Part shown: positions 32,801 to 47,800 of the stretch, one piece after another | Layout of the letters: the number at the start of each line of letters is the position of its first letter | Position numbering within the stretch: the first letter of the stretch is position 1 | Translations under genes and position numbers: made by a program | Notes under the pieces: model-generated | The model's input: the letters and a program-made list of their open reading frames with translations, nothing else | Database searches by the model: none | What the model was told of the DNA's origin: nothing | DNA from: Actinernus sp. WN-2022 | Taxonomy: Eukaryota > Cnidaria > Anthozoa > Actiniaria > Actinernidae | Length of the DNA: 64,000 nt | Direction of reading: 5' to 3' | NCBI GenBank assembly: GCA_030867875.1 | Contig: JAOWCC010000577.1 | Coordinates: 151,086,344-151,150,343, forward strand

Positions 32801-35800
32801 CTTTTTGTTGTTAATCTCGAGTCAGCACTACTGAGCACGTTTGGTATTGCCATTTTTGCACTAATATGCTCCCGTATTGGCATTTTGTTGCACACTGTGT
32901 GTATTTGTTGCTGAACTGCTAAATCTCCCCATAAACTAATGAAAAGTTTGGCTTCGTCGGACCACCAGTTATCTGCCATCTTGGTTGAATTATGCTACAT
33001 AATTGTCTCCAAAAAAACACCTAGCTAGGCCCAGTTGTTCAAAGGGTGGATAACTTTATCCAGTGGATTTAGTGTTAACCAAACTAGCTTATTTTATCCA
33101 CTGGATAAGGATTTATCAGCTGGATAAAGTTATTGTTTGAAATAATTATAATTGGATTGATCATAATTGGTGATAATTATTAGGAGGTGTGAACGCATTC
33201 CAATTCCAATTAAATGATAATCCGATTATAATTGGGGAATAATATGAATGTGCCTTAAGAGTGCCTACTATAAAAACCCAAGATACCAAGAATGCAATTA
33301 TCAGTAATATTTAATATTTGCTAATTATTATAATCTGGTAAATAATTTGTTTGCTTCAGGATGACGCTGGTTTTGTGATTCTTATTGGTGCTACATTCCT
33401 TGGAATAGTGATTAGACACCCAAATGGACTGCCACCCGTCTACTTTAAGTATGTCTCGAACAATAAACTGATCTACATGTACAATGTATATGTACTATAA
33501 CTAAATGGGGCATTGTCAAACAGCCCCAAATGAAAAACTTTCTTGTGGCAAAATACAAAGATAACTACTCAGATTAGCAGAGTATGCTTCACAGGTGAAC
33601 TGGAGAAACATGTATTTTAATAAGCAAAATACACCGTTGTGCAGATCCTATGAATTTCCTACTTTGGGCGTATCAGAAGATTTGGGACATTGTAGGCAAT
33701 GTATGAGAGTGGCTCAGAGCAATTTTTTTCATGTAACCCACAGGTAGACCAAGCTTACGATCTGTTATACTATTTATTACCATAAACTCCCCATCTGATT
33801 ACTAGCTAAGGGCCATCTATTTAACCATTAGACCCGCAGCCCAAATGGACTACGAGTCAATAACCCATGAGGCGCAGCCGAATGGGCTATTTAACTCGTA
33901 GCCCATGAGGGCGAGAGGTCTAATTGTTTTAGAACAAACTAACTAGTCGGACAATAGAATATAATAGAAAGAAACAAATTGAGGTTGAAATTTTTTTATT
34001 ATTTTGTGAAAATGCGTGCGGTTTTTCTCTTCCATGGGCTATCACAAATAGACCAATAGTAGAGTAGCCAATCAGAATGCAGGATTTGTAATAGTCCACT
34101 AGTTGGTTTATACTAATGATCAATAGTCGACTGCGTGGATGCTAAGGGCCATCTATTGATCAATAGTCGACTACGTGGATGCTGCACAAATATCATTTAA
34201 GTAGAAACATGGTTTCAACCACGTCACTGGTTAGCTCAGTTGGTAGAGCACGGTCTAGAGTGCGGGAGGTCGGGGGTTCGAACCCGGCCTTCTACTTCTA
34301 ATCAGTATTTGAAGGGGACGTGAAAGAACCTGTTGTACTACTTGAAAAAGAGAAGGGGATTGTCACCCGGTACAGCAGCCTGGCCATTGCACTAACCACA
34401 CACTAACCACTACGCGAAACAAAGTCTCTTGTTTCTTTTAAGAAACAAGTTGCGACCACCACTCTCCTTAGTGACTAATGTAATTATTTATTTATTTATC
34501 TAGTAGTTATCATTTGATAGGATATCTTTTATAATTATTTAAATCATTTATGACCCAGAAAAATTGTAAATAAAACATAATTATAATATATTAGCTTAGC
34601 CTAGATATATCGCAATTTTGTAATTAGAATATTTTTTACCACACGGCTTCTATGGAAATCAGATTGTATCTGTTAGAATTCTCCGTGTTTTTAAATAAAG
34701 TTGGAATATATTGTAAACTGCGTGGCAGCCATTGGCGCCGTAATAGCAGTCCGAAAAATTCACTGACGGGATATGTCAGTAAAATGTAAAGTGCCATGAG
34801 ACTGTGGTATATGGCGCTATATAAATATGGGCTATTATTATTATTATGGGTTCTGCGAGTTTTTTTCACAGTTTTCTCGATCGCTAAGTTGATATGGTTG
34901 GTTATGGTTATGCTAAAAGAATTAGACTTCTTGCTCTTGGTTTATATCGACTTTGATAGTTGACTCAGGGCCTCAACAACTATGAATACAATAACCTATC
35001 GGGTCACGTGACGCAGTCAACCAATCACGCGCGAGAGAAACTATTTGATGGCGTACAACTGCCGATAGAAACGTTGAGCTTGCAGTCTAATTATTAGATA
35101 GCATTAGTATGGATGTTTTAGTCTTATACAATGTAAATCTTGAATCAAAATCAATTGCCTTAATGACGAAATTACGAGAAAGAAGAATAGAATATTAACA
35201 TAGTTTACATTCCTTTGCCGTTCATTCTAATGCAGGAATACAATCGTGGTTGTACTGGGTGGCAAAAAAACTTAATTCATATATATTAAAGGCACTTGTA
35301 CGAGATCGGTAGTGTTATTAGCAAAACCTGTTTGTAAATGCTATTTCCACCTCCAATCGATTGTCGATCTTGCTAAAACAGCGTTTTTAAAGATAGCTTT
35401 CCCTCCAGCATCCATGGCAATGCCTTTCCCATGGAGATCACGAGCTCAATTTATTATGTCAGCACATGACTGATTCCGGCCTATTGATTGATTTAGCTTG
35501 TACATTTGTTGTCCCATTTCAGGTCACCTGACTTTCCCTTGGGTAATGTTTTTTTGTATCCCAAATGGTAACTACATAAATTTGTAGAACTCAAAAACAA
35601 CACTGACTCCTCTGGAGAGCTGTCACGTGATCTGAATCCACCGTACCGCAAAGATGGCGGCATCTACATTTACCCACAATCCTTTGCACGCGAGAAACTT
35701 TAAATCCGATGTAAAATTGCGATAGCGAGGTTTTAAATCTTAAAAACAAGCAAGTACAAATGCTGTTGCCAATCCACTGTTGTTGAAGAGAAGAGATGAT

Positions 35801-38800
35801 TCTACGTATTGTTTTGACCGTGTTAGGTTCGCAAGGATTTGTGGTCGAATGTACAGCCGCCATATTTTTCGGTACGGTGATTGGGACAACAAATGTACAA
35901 GCTAATCGGTCACTTAACTAGTTTGTGTCCATTCTGACTGTCAGGTGGCCTGATATTATTCGAATAACTTACAGCAAGAAATACTTCTGCATAGAGAGCA
36001 CCAAAACACTCAATACTATACAATTTGCAATGGTAAGTATTTTTTTAAATGGAAAACAAGGCCCTATACACGTATATGTATTTGCCGACTTTGACCAAAA
36101 TTGCTCTAGTTTCAACAATATTCTCCTGACAAAATTATATTATGACGTCGTCGTGTTCATGCAAGGGAAATTACAGTTTTATTGACCTTTTGTTCAAGAA
36201 AAAAAGGTACATGTACCATCTAATTGAAGCCCTTAAAGGATTTCATTTTTTAATTATTACTTGTTTGGACTAGTTTATTTTGAAACACAATTTACGACAC
36301 AAGTGGGCACAATGACCTATTCGATATTAGTTTGAACCACTGAAGATTATTAATAATTTGTACAAGAACATTAATCTGGGGGGGAAATGGTAGTAAAACT
36401 CGAGAAAAACATTTCGACGGTATGAAAAGAACTCCGGAAAAGTTTTTTTTTATTATATAAACTAACAAGGATCCGCCACTGAGAAATATCGTATATAAAC
36501 ACACGAAAAATACGATAATTTTACGTGTGTAGATATCACCTCTCAGCCAATCTTCTCGCCTTATCGGGCAATAAAATTCATTAATATTGTGCTTATTAGT
36601 ATTGTTTATAAAATAAACACTACATGGACATTTGGAGATATGGAAGTTATCTTGTGTTCAACTATGTATCTCACGAGCGAGCACAGTTGAGGGGTTTCAA
36701 TATTTATCGAGGAAGAGGCTAGAACATATAAGTTAGTGGTGGAGATATAGAAATATGTTTATTTTAGCCATCATATTGTGCCACAGTGCTTGCGTGGACC
36801 ACAGCCGCCGGGTCGGGTCCTACCATCGCTGGTGTCTGTTATGAAACTCCTGCACTCAGGATAAATCCATATCTCCCCGCTCCCATGTACTATTCTCTAG
36901 TTATTTTATGCTTGCATATTAATTTCGTTTACCGTTTTCAGGAAGATGCTAAGACAGCGAAATATGTTTGGAAAATGTTCGTTGGTCATCACAGATATCG
37001 ACGGTTAAACGTGACTAAAACTCCTCTTGAGTTTGAGAAAACAAGGTGCGTGTTAATTTGCATTCTGCTTTAATTATTAAAGCCTCAAAATATAAACGTT
37101 ATCTGCTAGAATGTGTACGTGTAATTTGCAAAAAAAATATTTTCAAAGTTAATTAATTAGTGCTGTAAAAAAATATATATATATTAATTACCGTTATTAA
37201 TTAAGTAACACGTGCTGGAGTTTCCATTTTTTATGGTGTGCGGATATATGGTTTTATCTTCAAGTGATGTTGAAGATAAATTCACCACGAGAAGATAAAA
37301 CTGCATCTCCAAGCTGTCATGTAATATTCTGTTTATTATTCATCAAACTATAAATTACCGTTTTTTACGTGCGACATGAACGTGTGACATCACAGCCGTG
37401 TCAGTAATTTGTTTTGTTATATTTCACTATTAGATCGCGCGTAAAACACCGTATTTGATGGCTTGGCGAATACGAAATAATTTATTCCACTCATTCTCTT
37501 CGTGCTGAGCATGCAGTACTTTAGTGCATCGAATCATTATTAATTCTATCAAGCCCAGGTGACTTGGTGCACGGTTGTCAGTTTCAATAGTTTTAAGTTA
37601 CTTCTTTCTAGTAAACACTACTGTATGTATTGCAAGAGACAACGGATACTCGTCAGTGTAGATAAAAATCTTAAAACCCGTTACGTAGTTGAAAACACGT
37701 TCGCTAGTGTTCAGTTGCAGTGTAGGTATCGTTATTCACATGTTTTACACAGATTTGCTTCGCTTATTTCTGCCACATCCGCTGCCTGCTACATGTACAA
37801 CTCCAAACCCTGACTAAGGAAATGCCGTCCATCTTTGACCAATAGAGAGGGTACATGTACTATACGTGTCCGTATTTGTCCCAGTTTTGACCTGGTATCA
37901 CAATTCTGACCAGTATGCTGCCTGTCATATTCCCCACAAAGAATGCACGGCTGTTTTCGTCGACTAATAATAAGCCGTTTGTTGGACGAATGGCAAAGAT
38001 GTTGTACAGCCATATTAGAGTTAATTTTCACATTTGTTTATACTTTTGCGTCACAGAACACCGAAAGTGATGAACACGAAGAGAAGAGTGACCCTGAAAA
38101 GAATAAATCCACTGGAGGATTCTGTAAGTACTGTCGAATGAATTGTTTAGTCTATTTTCTCCACCTAACTAAATTTCCTTTGCTGATTGCATAATATGTG
38201 TTCCTAGTTCCGGTGGCATGAAAGCGAGGCTAGAAATGTAACCGGAAGTAGGAACCCAGAATTATGCAAAGGGTCTATACTCAGGATTACAAGTTGAAGA
38301 TAAATCAAATTGGGTAGGAGTAAAATAGCTGGGCGAAAACTGTTACGAGATTGTCAGTCCTTGTAAGGGTCCATTGAGGTTGACTGGGTAATATTTGTAT
38401 TCGTTCTTTTTAGGGGGACGAAAATGCTAGCTATTCTAGAAATGTAGATGCAAAAGATGGAACTTCAACACCCGGTAAGTATGCTGTCTTGTAAAGGAGC
38501 CCTGTCAATCGAATTGAACCTTCAACAATAACACCCTGAGATAGAAGAATTGTTCATCCACTTGAATCTTTGCCATCCTTCATCAAAATTGTCTCCAATT
38601 TTCTCCAGTATCTACTAATCTTAGTTATTTTCGCCTCAGTTCGTCATGAGAAAGCCGGTTTATCATGGTTGATATAGCTCCTTCATATGATAATGACGGG
38701 TCTTAGAATGAATAGGATTATTGCACCGTTTACTCCTTGGACATTGTGATGAGTCGATCTACAAAAGGAAAGTAATGGCTACGTGTAAAATATCCCGCCC

Positions 38801-41800
38801 AGCAGGCAAACAAACAAAACACACAGTCAGTAAACAATAAACAACAGCAACAAATCATAAACACCAAGGATAGTGCTGTCTGAGATTCCCACAATCTAAG
38901 TTACAAGCAGAAAATAAAGGAAATTGTATGCTGTTAGTCATTTTTACTGTGAAATCGTAAAGAAACCATCATCCAACAGGAATGGTGGAGACAAAATATC
39001 GTTGAATCACAAATTTGAGAACATTTCCTCACGGACGATTTTCTTTGAAATCAAACGATAGTTAGTTTGATCTAAACTAAATTAAAACTTCAAAAGTTAT
39101 CTAATGAAACTATATTACTTTGTTGGTTTTCTGGCTATCAATTACCAACCAATGAAATTACTAGAACAAAGAATATAAAAATAACACATTTTACATTCCT
39201 TATATACCATTCAATTGTTTGTTCTTACGTGAGGCATTCATCAAAAATGTCTCAGATTTTCTCCAGTGTACTTGTTTTTTTTGGAACATGATAACTGCTG
39301 AAAATGTGATTTTGTTTCGTTTTCAGGAGGAATCATAAATCCTATGTTTGACGACGATGTGTCGGATGATGTCGATGGAGAAATCGCAATCAACTCAAGC
39401 GGAGAAGACATCACACAGTCAAATGGAGTTACGGCATCGAGTTTCCAAACAAAACCATTAATTCACAGAACTTACTCCAATAGCAAAGTCAACGCACAAA
39501 GGCCTGCATCTTGTATTTCAGAACAACATCCAATCCCTAATACAAACTCTGTACTTGACAGACCAGTTTCTGTCGATTTATCGGCCATAAAAATCAATGG
39601 AACACACCTAAACAGTAACTTTTTGAATTCTGGGAGCTCGGTAGCTAAAAACGGCCCTGGTACACACGGCGCGGCCGGAAGTTCGCTTTCTGTGGACTCT
39701 GGGCACCCCCCTGGGTCTATGGAATTCTCTAATGGTGGCATATCACTGGATAGTTTAGAGGAAATGGATGATAGGAATGACATGGTGGAAAGGACGCCGG
39801 TTTTTCTGGATAGCGCCAATGCGTTTGCAGGAACAGATGAGAATGGAACAGCTGTGTTTCCGCGGTGAGAATATGTTTGTACCTTGAATGGCTGCTATAC
39901 TATCAGTGGATCCACTCGTGTTTTCATTTGGCTACGCTCATGTTCCGCTTTCTGTTCTTGAGACCTCGCAGAGATCCAAAAGGCTACAGTGGAATCTATC
40001 TGAGCGACTACCTCTCTTTAGCAACCGCCTGTGGTAAACGATCATGTTTTCGGAAACCTGTTTAGCTTGTTCCTCAATCAAATCACCACATCTAATTAAA
40101 ACCTTTCGTAAGCAACCATCGTGTATTACGTTCGATAATGCGTCTTAAAATTTAACTTTGGATACCAAACATTGGTCTCTACCAAGGCCCGGCTCTCTGG
40201 TCGCTATCGAGTCGGGACAGACGACGTTCTTTCACTTCCATAAACGTGGTGTTCAAAGTTTCGTATTTACTGTGTATTTACACAAAGCAGCGATAGAAAA
40301 AGAAATAATGTAAATTAGATGGGGTTTAAAACGTTTTATTTTTCATTTACTCTAATTATCGATATAGTAACTTTCACTTTTCATGAATTTTCGATATTCT
40401 CGTAATATGTACAAAAACAGGAGGAGCCGTTTTAGAAGCGATTTCTAAATAGAGTTAGACGGGGTTGAAAACCGAGGCGAAGCCGAGATCTTTCAACACT
40501 GTCTCACTCTGTTTAGAAACTCGCTTCTAAAACAAGCTCCGAGTGATTTACATGGCTTCTCGAACTCCACTTTATTCATAAAATTAACGATCTAAAAGTA
40601 TTGAAATCAGTGCGAGCTGTATTTTGAAACGATTTCTAAATACTCGTCATAATCTTGATTTCTATTGTGTTCACCTGATAAATTATTAATGAGTTTGAGG
40701 AAGTTATTTTCATCCCACACTGTTATTAACGCGAGTATTTTCGTGATAATTTTTCTTCAAAAAAGCGGGTAATTTTGACTCGCAGATCTTCGAAACAGAT
40801 TTGGGAGACTTTGGTGTCTAAAATTTGTCACTCGCTGGATTGCTGGCTCCTCGACTAATGTGCAAACTAGAATGTGTCGCCGTCTTTAAGACCTGCTTCG
40901 GCGTGGCACTGATGTCATCCCGATGGGAGGAACATTAATTTATTCGCATGCTTCAAAGCAAAAACCCATCCTACTGGCAATGCTACTGAGCCAGCTCTGA
41001 ACTTTGAGCCATTTTGACCGCAACACATTCAACAGTGTTCCCTGCTGGTTCATTTTCCTCCCTTTCTTTTTGTAAGAGAGAGAAAAAGGAACCTCTGCTA
41101 GCAGGGAATAAACAGGTTGAATCCCTCTTCTAAAGTGCGTAATTAAACAGTCAGTGGTGAATAGTCAATGGTGTATAGCCTGCCTAACGACCGAACTAAA
41201 CCTCAGACGGACTTAACCGTGGTTTAGTTCACATCAGTGACGCAGGCTAATAGTGCAGTGAAATCGTGGCAAAAACAAATAGAACGGGTATAATGGTACG
41301 GCCATTGTTAATATACTAGCAAACCATCAGGAACGGCCGGGGCTTGCCATTTACAACTGGAAATGCTGCATACGGAATGTCGACAAATTATCTTGCGGTT
41401 ATTCTCAAACTACTGAGAAACTGAAAGCGGGAGAAACGTGCAAATCGTCCGGAAAAAGAGGACTACCTTTGTAGGTACTCCACAATTTTCAAACCTTTCC
41501 CCCCAGAAATTGAACCATTTACAATTTTCCAACCGGAATTTTTTTTATATTTTTATTATTTTTGTTGGGGGGGGGGGGCTGTGAATGCTGACTTACAGCT
41601 TCCTCTCGTCCCAGGCCTGCTCGTCCCCAGTCGTTAAATCTCGAACATGTTGAGGGTGCAGCAGACGACGCGAGTGTGGTGACAGGACGAACGAGTGGCT
41701 ACAGCACTTCAACGGACTCTGACTATTCCGAAGATCCCTGGAAACGAGACGACGAGATACAAGAACCACCTCTGCCTAGAGAAGACCAGGTCAGTGGGCT

Positions 41801-44800
41801 TGATGACGACTTGATTAACACAAATACCTTTTAAAAACTACCCAAAATATTCAGGAGCCCATTACCTAATTTATACTCAACAATGAAGTCCTACGCCAAA
41901 ATCTCGCCATATACCCCGGGGGGGGGGGGGGGACTCCCCATAAAAATAGACGGGGGTGCTCGACCTATCTTTTAGGGGTTAAAATCGTTAGCAGTGCTAT
42001 CTCTTAGGGGTCTTCCAAAGGTCTGCTATCTTTTAGGGGTCTCCGAGACCCAAAATGTTTGTGGCCGAGAAAAAATAGCGCTGGATCCTCGAGCATTAGA
42101 CCCCACAAGTTGAATCGGTATTTACGGCTTCGATATAGAGTTTGATCCATCCGAATATTAAAGACGAGGTTATTGGAGTGCTATCTTTTAGGGGTAACAT
42201 TTTTGTGAGCCACGCCCATATTGCTATCTTTTAGGGGTGAATTTCATTTCTCACGTCGAGCACCCCCGTCTATTTTTATGGGGAGTCACCCCCCGGGCCA
42301 TATACTTTATGCCAAAAAAATCCAAAATTTAAGTACACTTTTGCCAGAAGTCTATAACAATTTAGGAGAATGAGGCTGGGACGTCAGTTGTGAGGTTCTT
42401 ACGGAGGAGTTAAATACCGAGAACCGAGGCTTTTAGCCAGATACATCCCGAGGGGCCGTAGGGATATTTAGTAAGTTTGGCTGAAGCCAAGGTGAATGAA
42501 TTCCTTGGAGAAAATAATAAGCTAGAAACAACAAAATATCGTTGAATTGTATTGAATTGCTCGTTATAAATGCAAGGGATGTATGAGAAAAGTTCCCGGG
42601 GTGTATCTGGATACAACCCGGGAACTTTTCTCATACATCCCTTGCATTTATAATGGAGTATGTATGGAAAATAGAGCCTCATTAAGAACAAAGAAAACCG
42701 TGTCAAGTATGAAATAAGCCGAGGTAAAGCCCTCGTTGCATTACTTCAGTTTTGAGACTTCTGGTTATGGACTTATGTGTATGCTCAATTTAAAAACCCG
42801 TGGATACCAGTATATCCAACACCCTTATCGATGGGAAGGATTCAAACTTGAATAAATCCAATGCATTGATGGTGGTACTTTATTGCTTGAGAGCAATCAA
42901 TCCCAAGAGAGTCAAATAACAAGGACGTGGCCGCCTTGTTGGATGAACTAACAAGAGAAGGAATCTTGCAATAGTATCTGTCGTACGACTTCCTTATAAG
43001 GATGTACGTGTAGAGGTCACTGAAGTACACGAGGGAGGTCACTGATGCATGCACAGGAGACGTGCAGTTTATGGGTAGTGTTATGTATTAAAATTATTTT
43101 AGTCAAACTGAGCACTGAAGGTCGCTTAGCGTAGTGGTTACCACACTTGGTCTACATGCATTGTGAGGACTGGGATTCGGACCTCAGAACGATATTTTTT
43201 CTCAATTTTGGATTTCCCCCTCTATATTGTGGATTAAACTCGTTGTTTGCCTTTGAGTCCTAGCCCTAGGCCAGTGAGAACTCGTTGTTTACCTGTGAAC
43301 CCTAGCTCTAGGTGGGTGAGACCTCGTTGTTCACCTGGGAACTTGTTTACTGACCGGTGAGGGTTAGGTTTATGTTACGGGTTAGAGTTTAGTGTTAGTG
43401 CATGTGAAGTTTCGGTAAAAGGGAATAAGTCTCTACCTCGTTTGTGAGGCTGAAAGTTTCAAAATGGGACTTGAAAAAATTCATGGCCGCTTTCCTACGC
43501 CATTTTGGAAACTCGCGGTCAATCGAAAGCTGGGACGAGTCTCCTGTACGTATACATCAGTGACCTCCCTCACGTACTTTAACGACCCTCTACACGTAGG
43601 AGGTCGTACGATAGACCCTTAAAACTCGCTGTTTCCCTTGTGGCCAGTCATTAAATGTATATTTATATAGCCATACGTTTTTCAGATATAACGTGCGCCC
43701 TCATTGGTTGAGTTATGGTCACCTGACAAGTAACAAAACAAACTGTTTCCCGCGCGGACAACAATTTTGAAAACTATGACGTCAGAGGTAACAATGCGTT
43801 GCCCGCTGGTGTCGCGTGCGCCACTGGCTAGCCAGTTAAAGGCGGGAAATATGTGTTTACCAAAACGTCTAGATCTTCATCAAAACGTTCCATTTTTTTA
43901 TCAAAACTATATAACAAAACACTTAATTACTGGTCCCTCGTGAAACAGTGAGTTTTGATTCCCTCGACTCTCGATGTTTCCCTCGATTGGCGTCTCGGGG
44001 AAACCTCGAGATTCTTGGGAGACCAAACTCACTGTTTCACGAGGGGCCAGTCATTAAGTGTATGTTATTTCCTCATAGCTCAAAGAACTGGAGAAGATTC
44101 TTTCTGAAGGCCAGGTGTTTACAGAATTCCAAAAAACTTCAAGAAAAAACGAGGTAGGTTGACTCTGTCCTCGTTGCTTGTCTGATCTGACTGAACGTTG
44201 AGTTGCAATCCAGCTGCCTGGCACGTATTATACCCTTGTCATTTGTAACCCCACTCCGGGGAAAATAGGGGATTAGACTTCCAGAGAAAAAGGAAATACC
44301 CCATCAATAGGAGCTAGTTTCTAAGTAGAATCCCCCGTCATAAACGTATGAGCTTGGCTGATCATGCGGTAAGAAACTGGGTCCCTCTCTCTCTCCCACT
44401 GGGGACTTTGTCCTACCCCCTACCTCATCGGTAATGAAACGGAGAATCTAAACTCTACAGATTTCCCACCAATGCCCCATGTTTTGTTAGGGGATTCTAA
44501 CAATAAGTGCACTGTGCTCTCGAGAACTTCGTATGCTAAAATATTCAGTTGTAAGGATAGTATGTTCAAATATGTCTTGACATCTGGATGTAGAGAACTC
44601 TCCCCTGGTTATTTCACTGCCGTCACTTGGATCCTGCCTGATTATAATTGGCCGCTTTGGTTCCTAAACCATTCAAGTGTTGAAAAAATGAGTTTGACCT
44701 GCGTTGTCTTCACAGGTTGTCATATATCATCGTTTTTATTCAATGAAGATGAAGGTAGAGCACAAAGACAAGTTATTGATGGCTGTCATTATTGATTGAT

Positions 44801-47800
44801 GGCTGTCATCATTGATTGATGGCTGTCATTATTGCAACTGAATACTAAAGCGCGCTGTACACGACAAGCCGTTTGGCCACGTCACCCCTAAATTTGGGTA
44901 CGCATGCCAATTTTTTTTCGGTACAGCACCCCTTATTTTTGTTGTGCCCAAAAATCTAGGGGTTCTGAGACCTTGTGAAAAGCATATATAGTTAATAGCG
45001 TGGAATGGTTAGGAAACCCGGCAAACTTCAAAAGGGCTAACAAAGGCGCTGCGATTTAGGTTGGAAGGGGTAAGACAAAAGATTGTGCACGATCATAGTT
45101 CATTAGGGTTCCCTGAACGACTGAACTCACACGTTTCTATTGGCTGATTGATTAACATGTTGGAATTTCTATTGTGTTTTGTGCACGGTAGTGGTTGAAA
45201 AAAGCTAACAAAGACATCTAACAAAGACATATAACAAAGAAGGTCCCTGAGTTTCCTAACCATTCCACTCTATTAACTATGTGAAAAGGTAGTGTTGGCC
45301 CGCCTGTTTAGAGCCCAAAACCGGTCTGGATCGCGTACATATGACAGGCACTTTAACTCGTACTAACACGATTCAAGTAAGGGGGAAATGTTGTGGTATT
45401 TGTAAGCGAACCTTGTTAATTTTTTTTGATGCAGCGGCTGTATAACACTTCACTTTTTTGATTGACGACGAGACTTCTTTCTTTAGAATCTTGCCGTCAC
45501 AACGGGTCAGCTGTTAGTCAACGTGAACAAGAACAGATACAGCGATGTGCTGCCCTATGAGGTACACTTCTCAAAGCTCGACAACTATCTAATGAACCTA
45601 ATCAGTGCTCTTTCACTTTGTATACTGGTAGTGATTGATATATCATGGTTGTATTTGACATTCACAGGACACCAGAGTTCGTCTAAATCCTCGAAACAAT
45701 GTAGCCAGTAACGATTATATCAACGCCAATATTGTCAAGGTATGATTTGTTGAAAGGCGCTATGTCAATCGATTTGAACTTTGAAGTTTCTTTGAAATAA
45801 AACTACAAAAAAAAAACCTGAGATAGAAGAGAAATACTATGTGAATGTCCTGATTTGCTTTTCAAACTGTTTCGATAGAGGATGGCAAAGATTAAAGTGG
45901 ATTACAAAAGCTTATAGTTCTAGAAACCTGATTTCGGTTACAGTAAACCGATCTCAAGTTGTCTAAATTAAGCTAATCCAGGATTAATGACAATCTTTAG
46001 TTTGATTTGCTAACTTGTGAACTACATATGTCAGTGAGATTAAAAACTTATTCCTAGAGGAGAAATAACAAGTACTTTTCTACTTGTCGTGCTGGATTTG
46101 GAAAAAAATATATTCTACTGAGAACCAAAACCATGGGTTAATACTTAATCCAGGATTAGCGCTAATCGGGCTTCGAACAACTGGGCCCTAGAAATCTGAG
46201 TAATTATTTTTGTCTTTCGTCATGAGAAAGTTGATCGTTTGGGGATTGGCAAGCCTCCTTTAATATCGACTTCATAAAATTGTGCTATTTAGGTAACAGT
46301 TGTGAAGTAACCGATGGTGACTAATGTTCATTCTAATTCTGTATAATAATATAATATAATAAAGCCGTGTCGTCGTTGTACGCCATAAACACCTATTTCA
46401 AAAAGGTTTCACAGTTAGAGCGGTTCTCAATTGAGTGTAGTAAAACCAAACGCAAATTACCCACAGCCAGCCAATTATAGGAGCGAGTAATCACAAGTAA
46501 CTCGTAAATGGCTTCCCTGTGAGCCAATGACAAACCAAAGCAAAACCAAAATCAATTTGCGTTTGGTTTTACTTTGGATTTTGATTGGTTGGTTTACCTT
46601 CTCAGCCAATAGGAGAGCTTAGTAAACGCAAAACCAAAACAATGCCGACACTCAATTGAAATCCGCTCTATAACCACAATCCATTTCAGTGTTGAATGTC
46701 CGGTGTATTGTATAACATCTTTCTTGAAATAGATGTATACATGTATATGAATGAGTTAGCCCCATTCGAATTCAATGAAGCAGCGAAATCAAAACACCAA
46801 CTTTTTTGTGCTTCACATGAATATCCCCTGCATTGATGTACCGATTGCTTTTGACAGATGAAAGTTGGCCGTACAGACTATAGTTACATTGCCGCCCAGG
46901 GTCCAACGGACAAAACTACCAGCGATTTCTGGCAGATGATCTGGGAACAAGATGTCAGAGTTGTTGTCATGGCGACAGAAGAAAGGGTGAGGCATAAAAA
47001 AATTATAGAAATTTAACGAGGAAGCCCCAGTCATCCGAAAGTGCTTTTCATGAGGTGCTCAGTAAGACGTCATAATATTGAAAATGAATAATAACTACAA
47101 ACTAAAAATACATATAATATTTAGCTCAGTCTACAGGGTATTTTCAAGTCAACGTACCGTAAAGTTCCCAAAGTAACGACATACCGAAAGTAACGACCCC
47201 CCGAAAGTAACGATAAAATTTTGTACTGCTAAGAAATCCCGAAAGTAGTGAACCCCCGAAAGTAACGACCTATCTGAAAGTAACGACCTTTTACCGCATT
47301 TTAAGCATTTATTATTGAATCACCAACAGCTGTTGCTATTCACATCAATGTCACTGGCATGCAATACAAGTCTGTAATGTAACGCCTGTGCACGAACTGC
47401 GACATATATATTAAAACCGGTATTTGTTTCTATATACCGTTTGTTGGCTTGTTAAGTTCTGCAATTACCGTGTAATTGCCTTGATTCAAATGCAATGTCC
47501 CAGGCGTTTTCGTAGAGTCTATAAGTCCTGTAGTAAGCTTGTAGTTTAACCTTTTTTGGACCCCGAAAGTAACGACCACCCGAAAGTAACGACCTCCCGA
47601 AAGTAGCGACCCCTGTAGGCTTCTAAATCCTAAAGTAACGAGATCGTTACTTTCGGAACTTTACGGCATATCGAACATGTTACGAAAGTAACAGTCCTTT
47701 ATACCCGAGGAGTTATACCGCATCATTGCCATCTCATGGTAATGGCGGGTGGAGGAGAAAGAGAAGTGGGATAACTACTTACTGTATCGGTAAAGGATGT

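Noticed and set aside
47153..47670. CRISPR-like array from the repeated CGAAAGTAACGAC units
   Set aside because: Units are too short, irregularly spaced and inside an inverted-repeat element in an animal intron.
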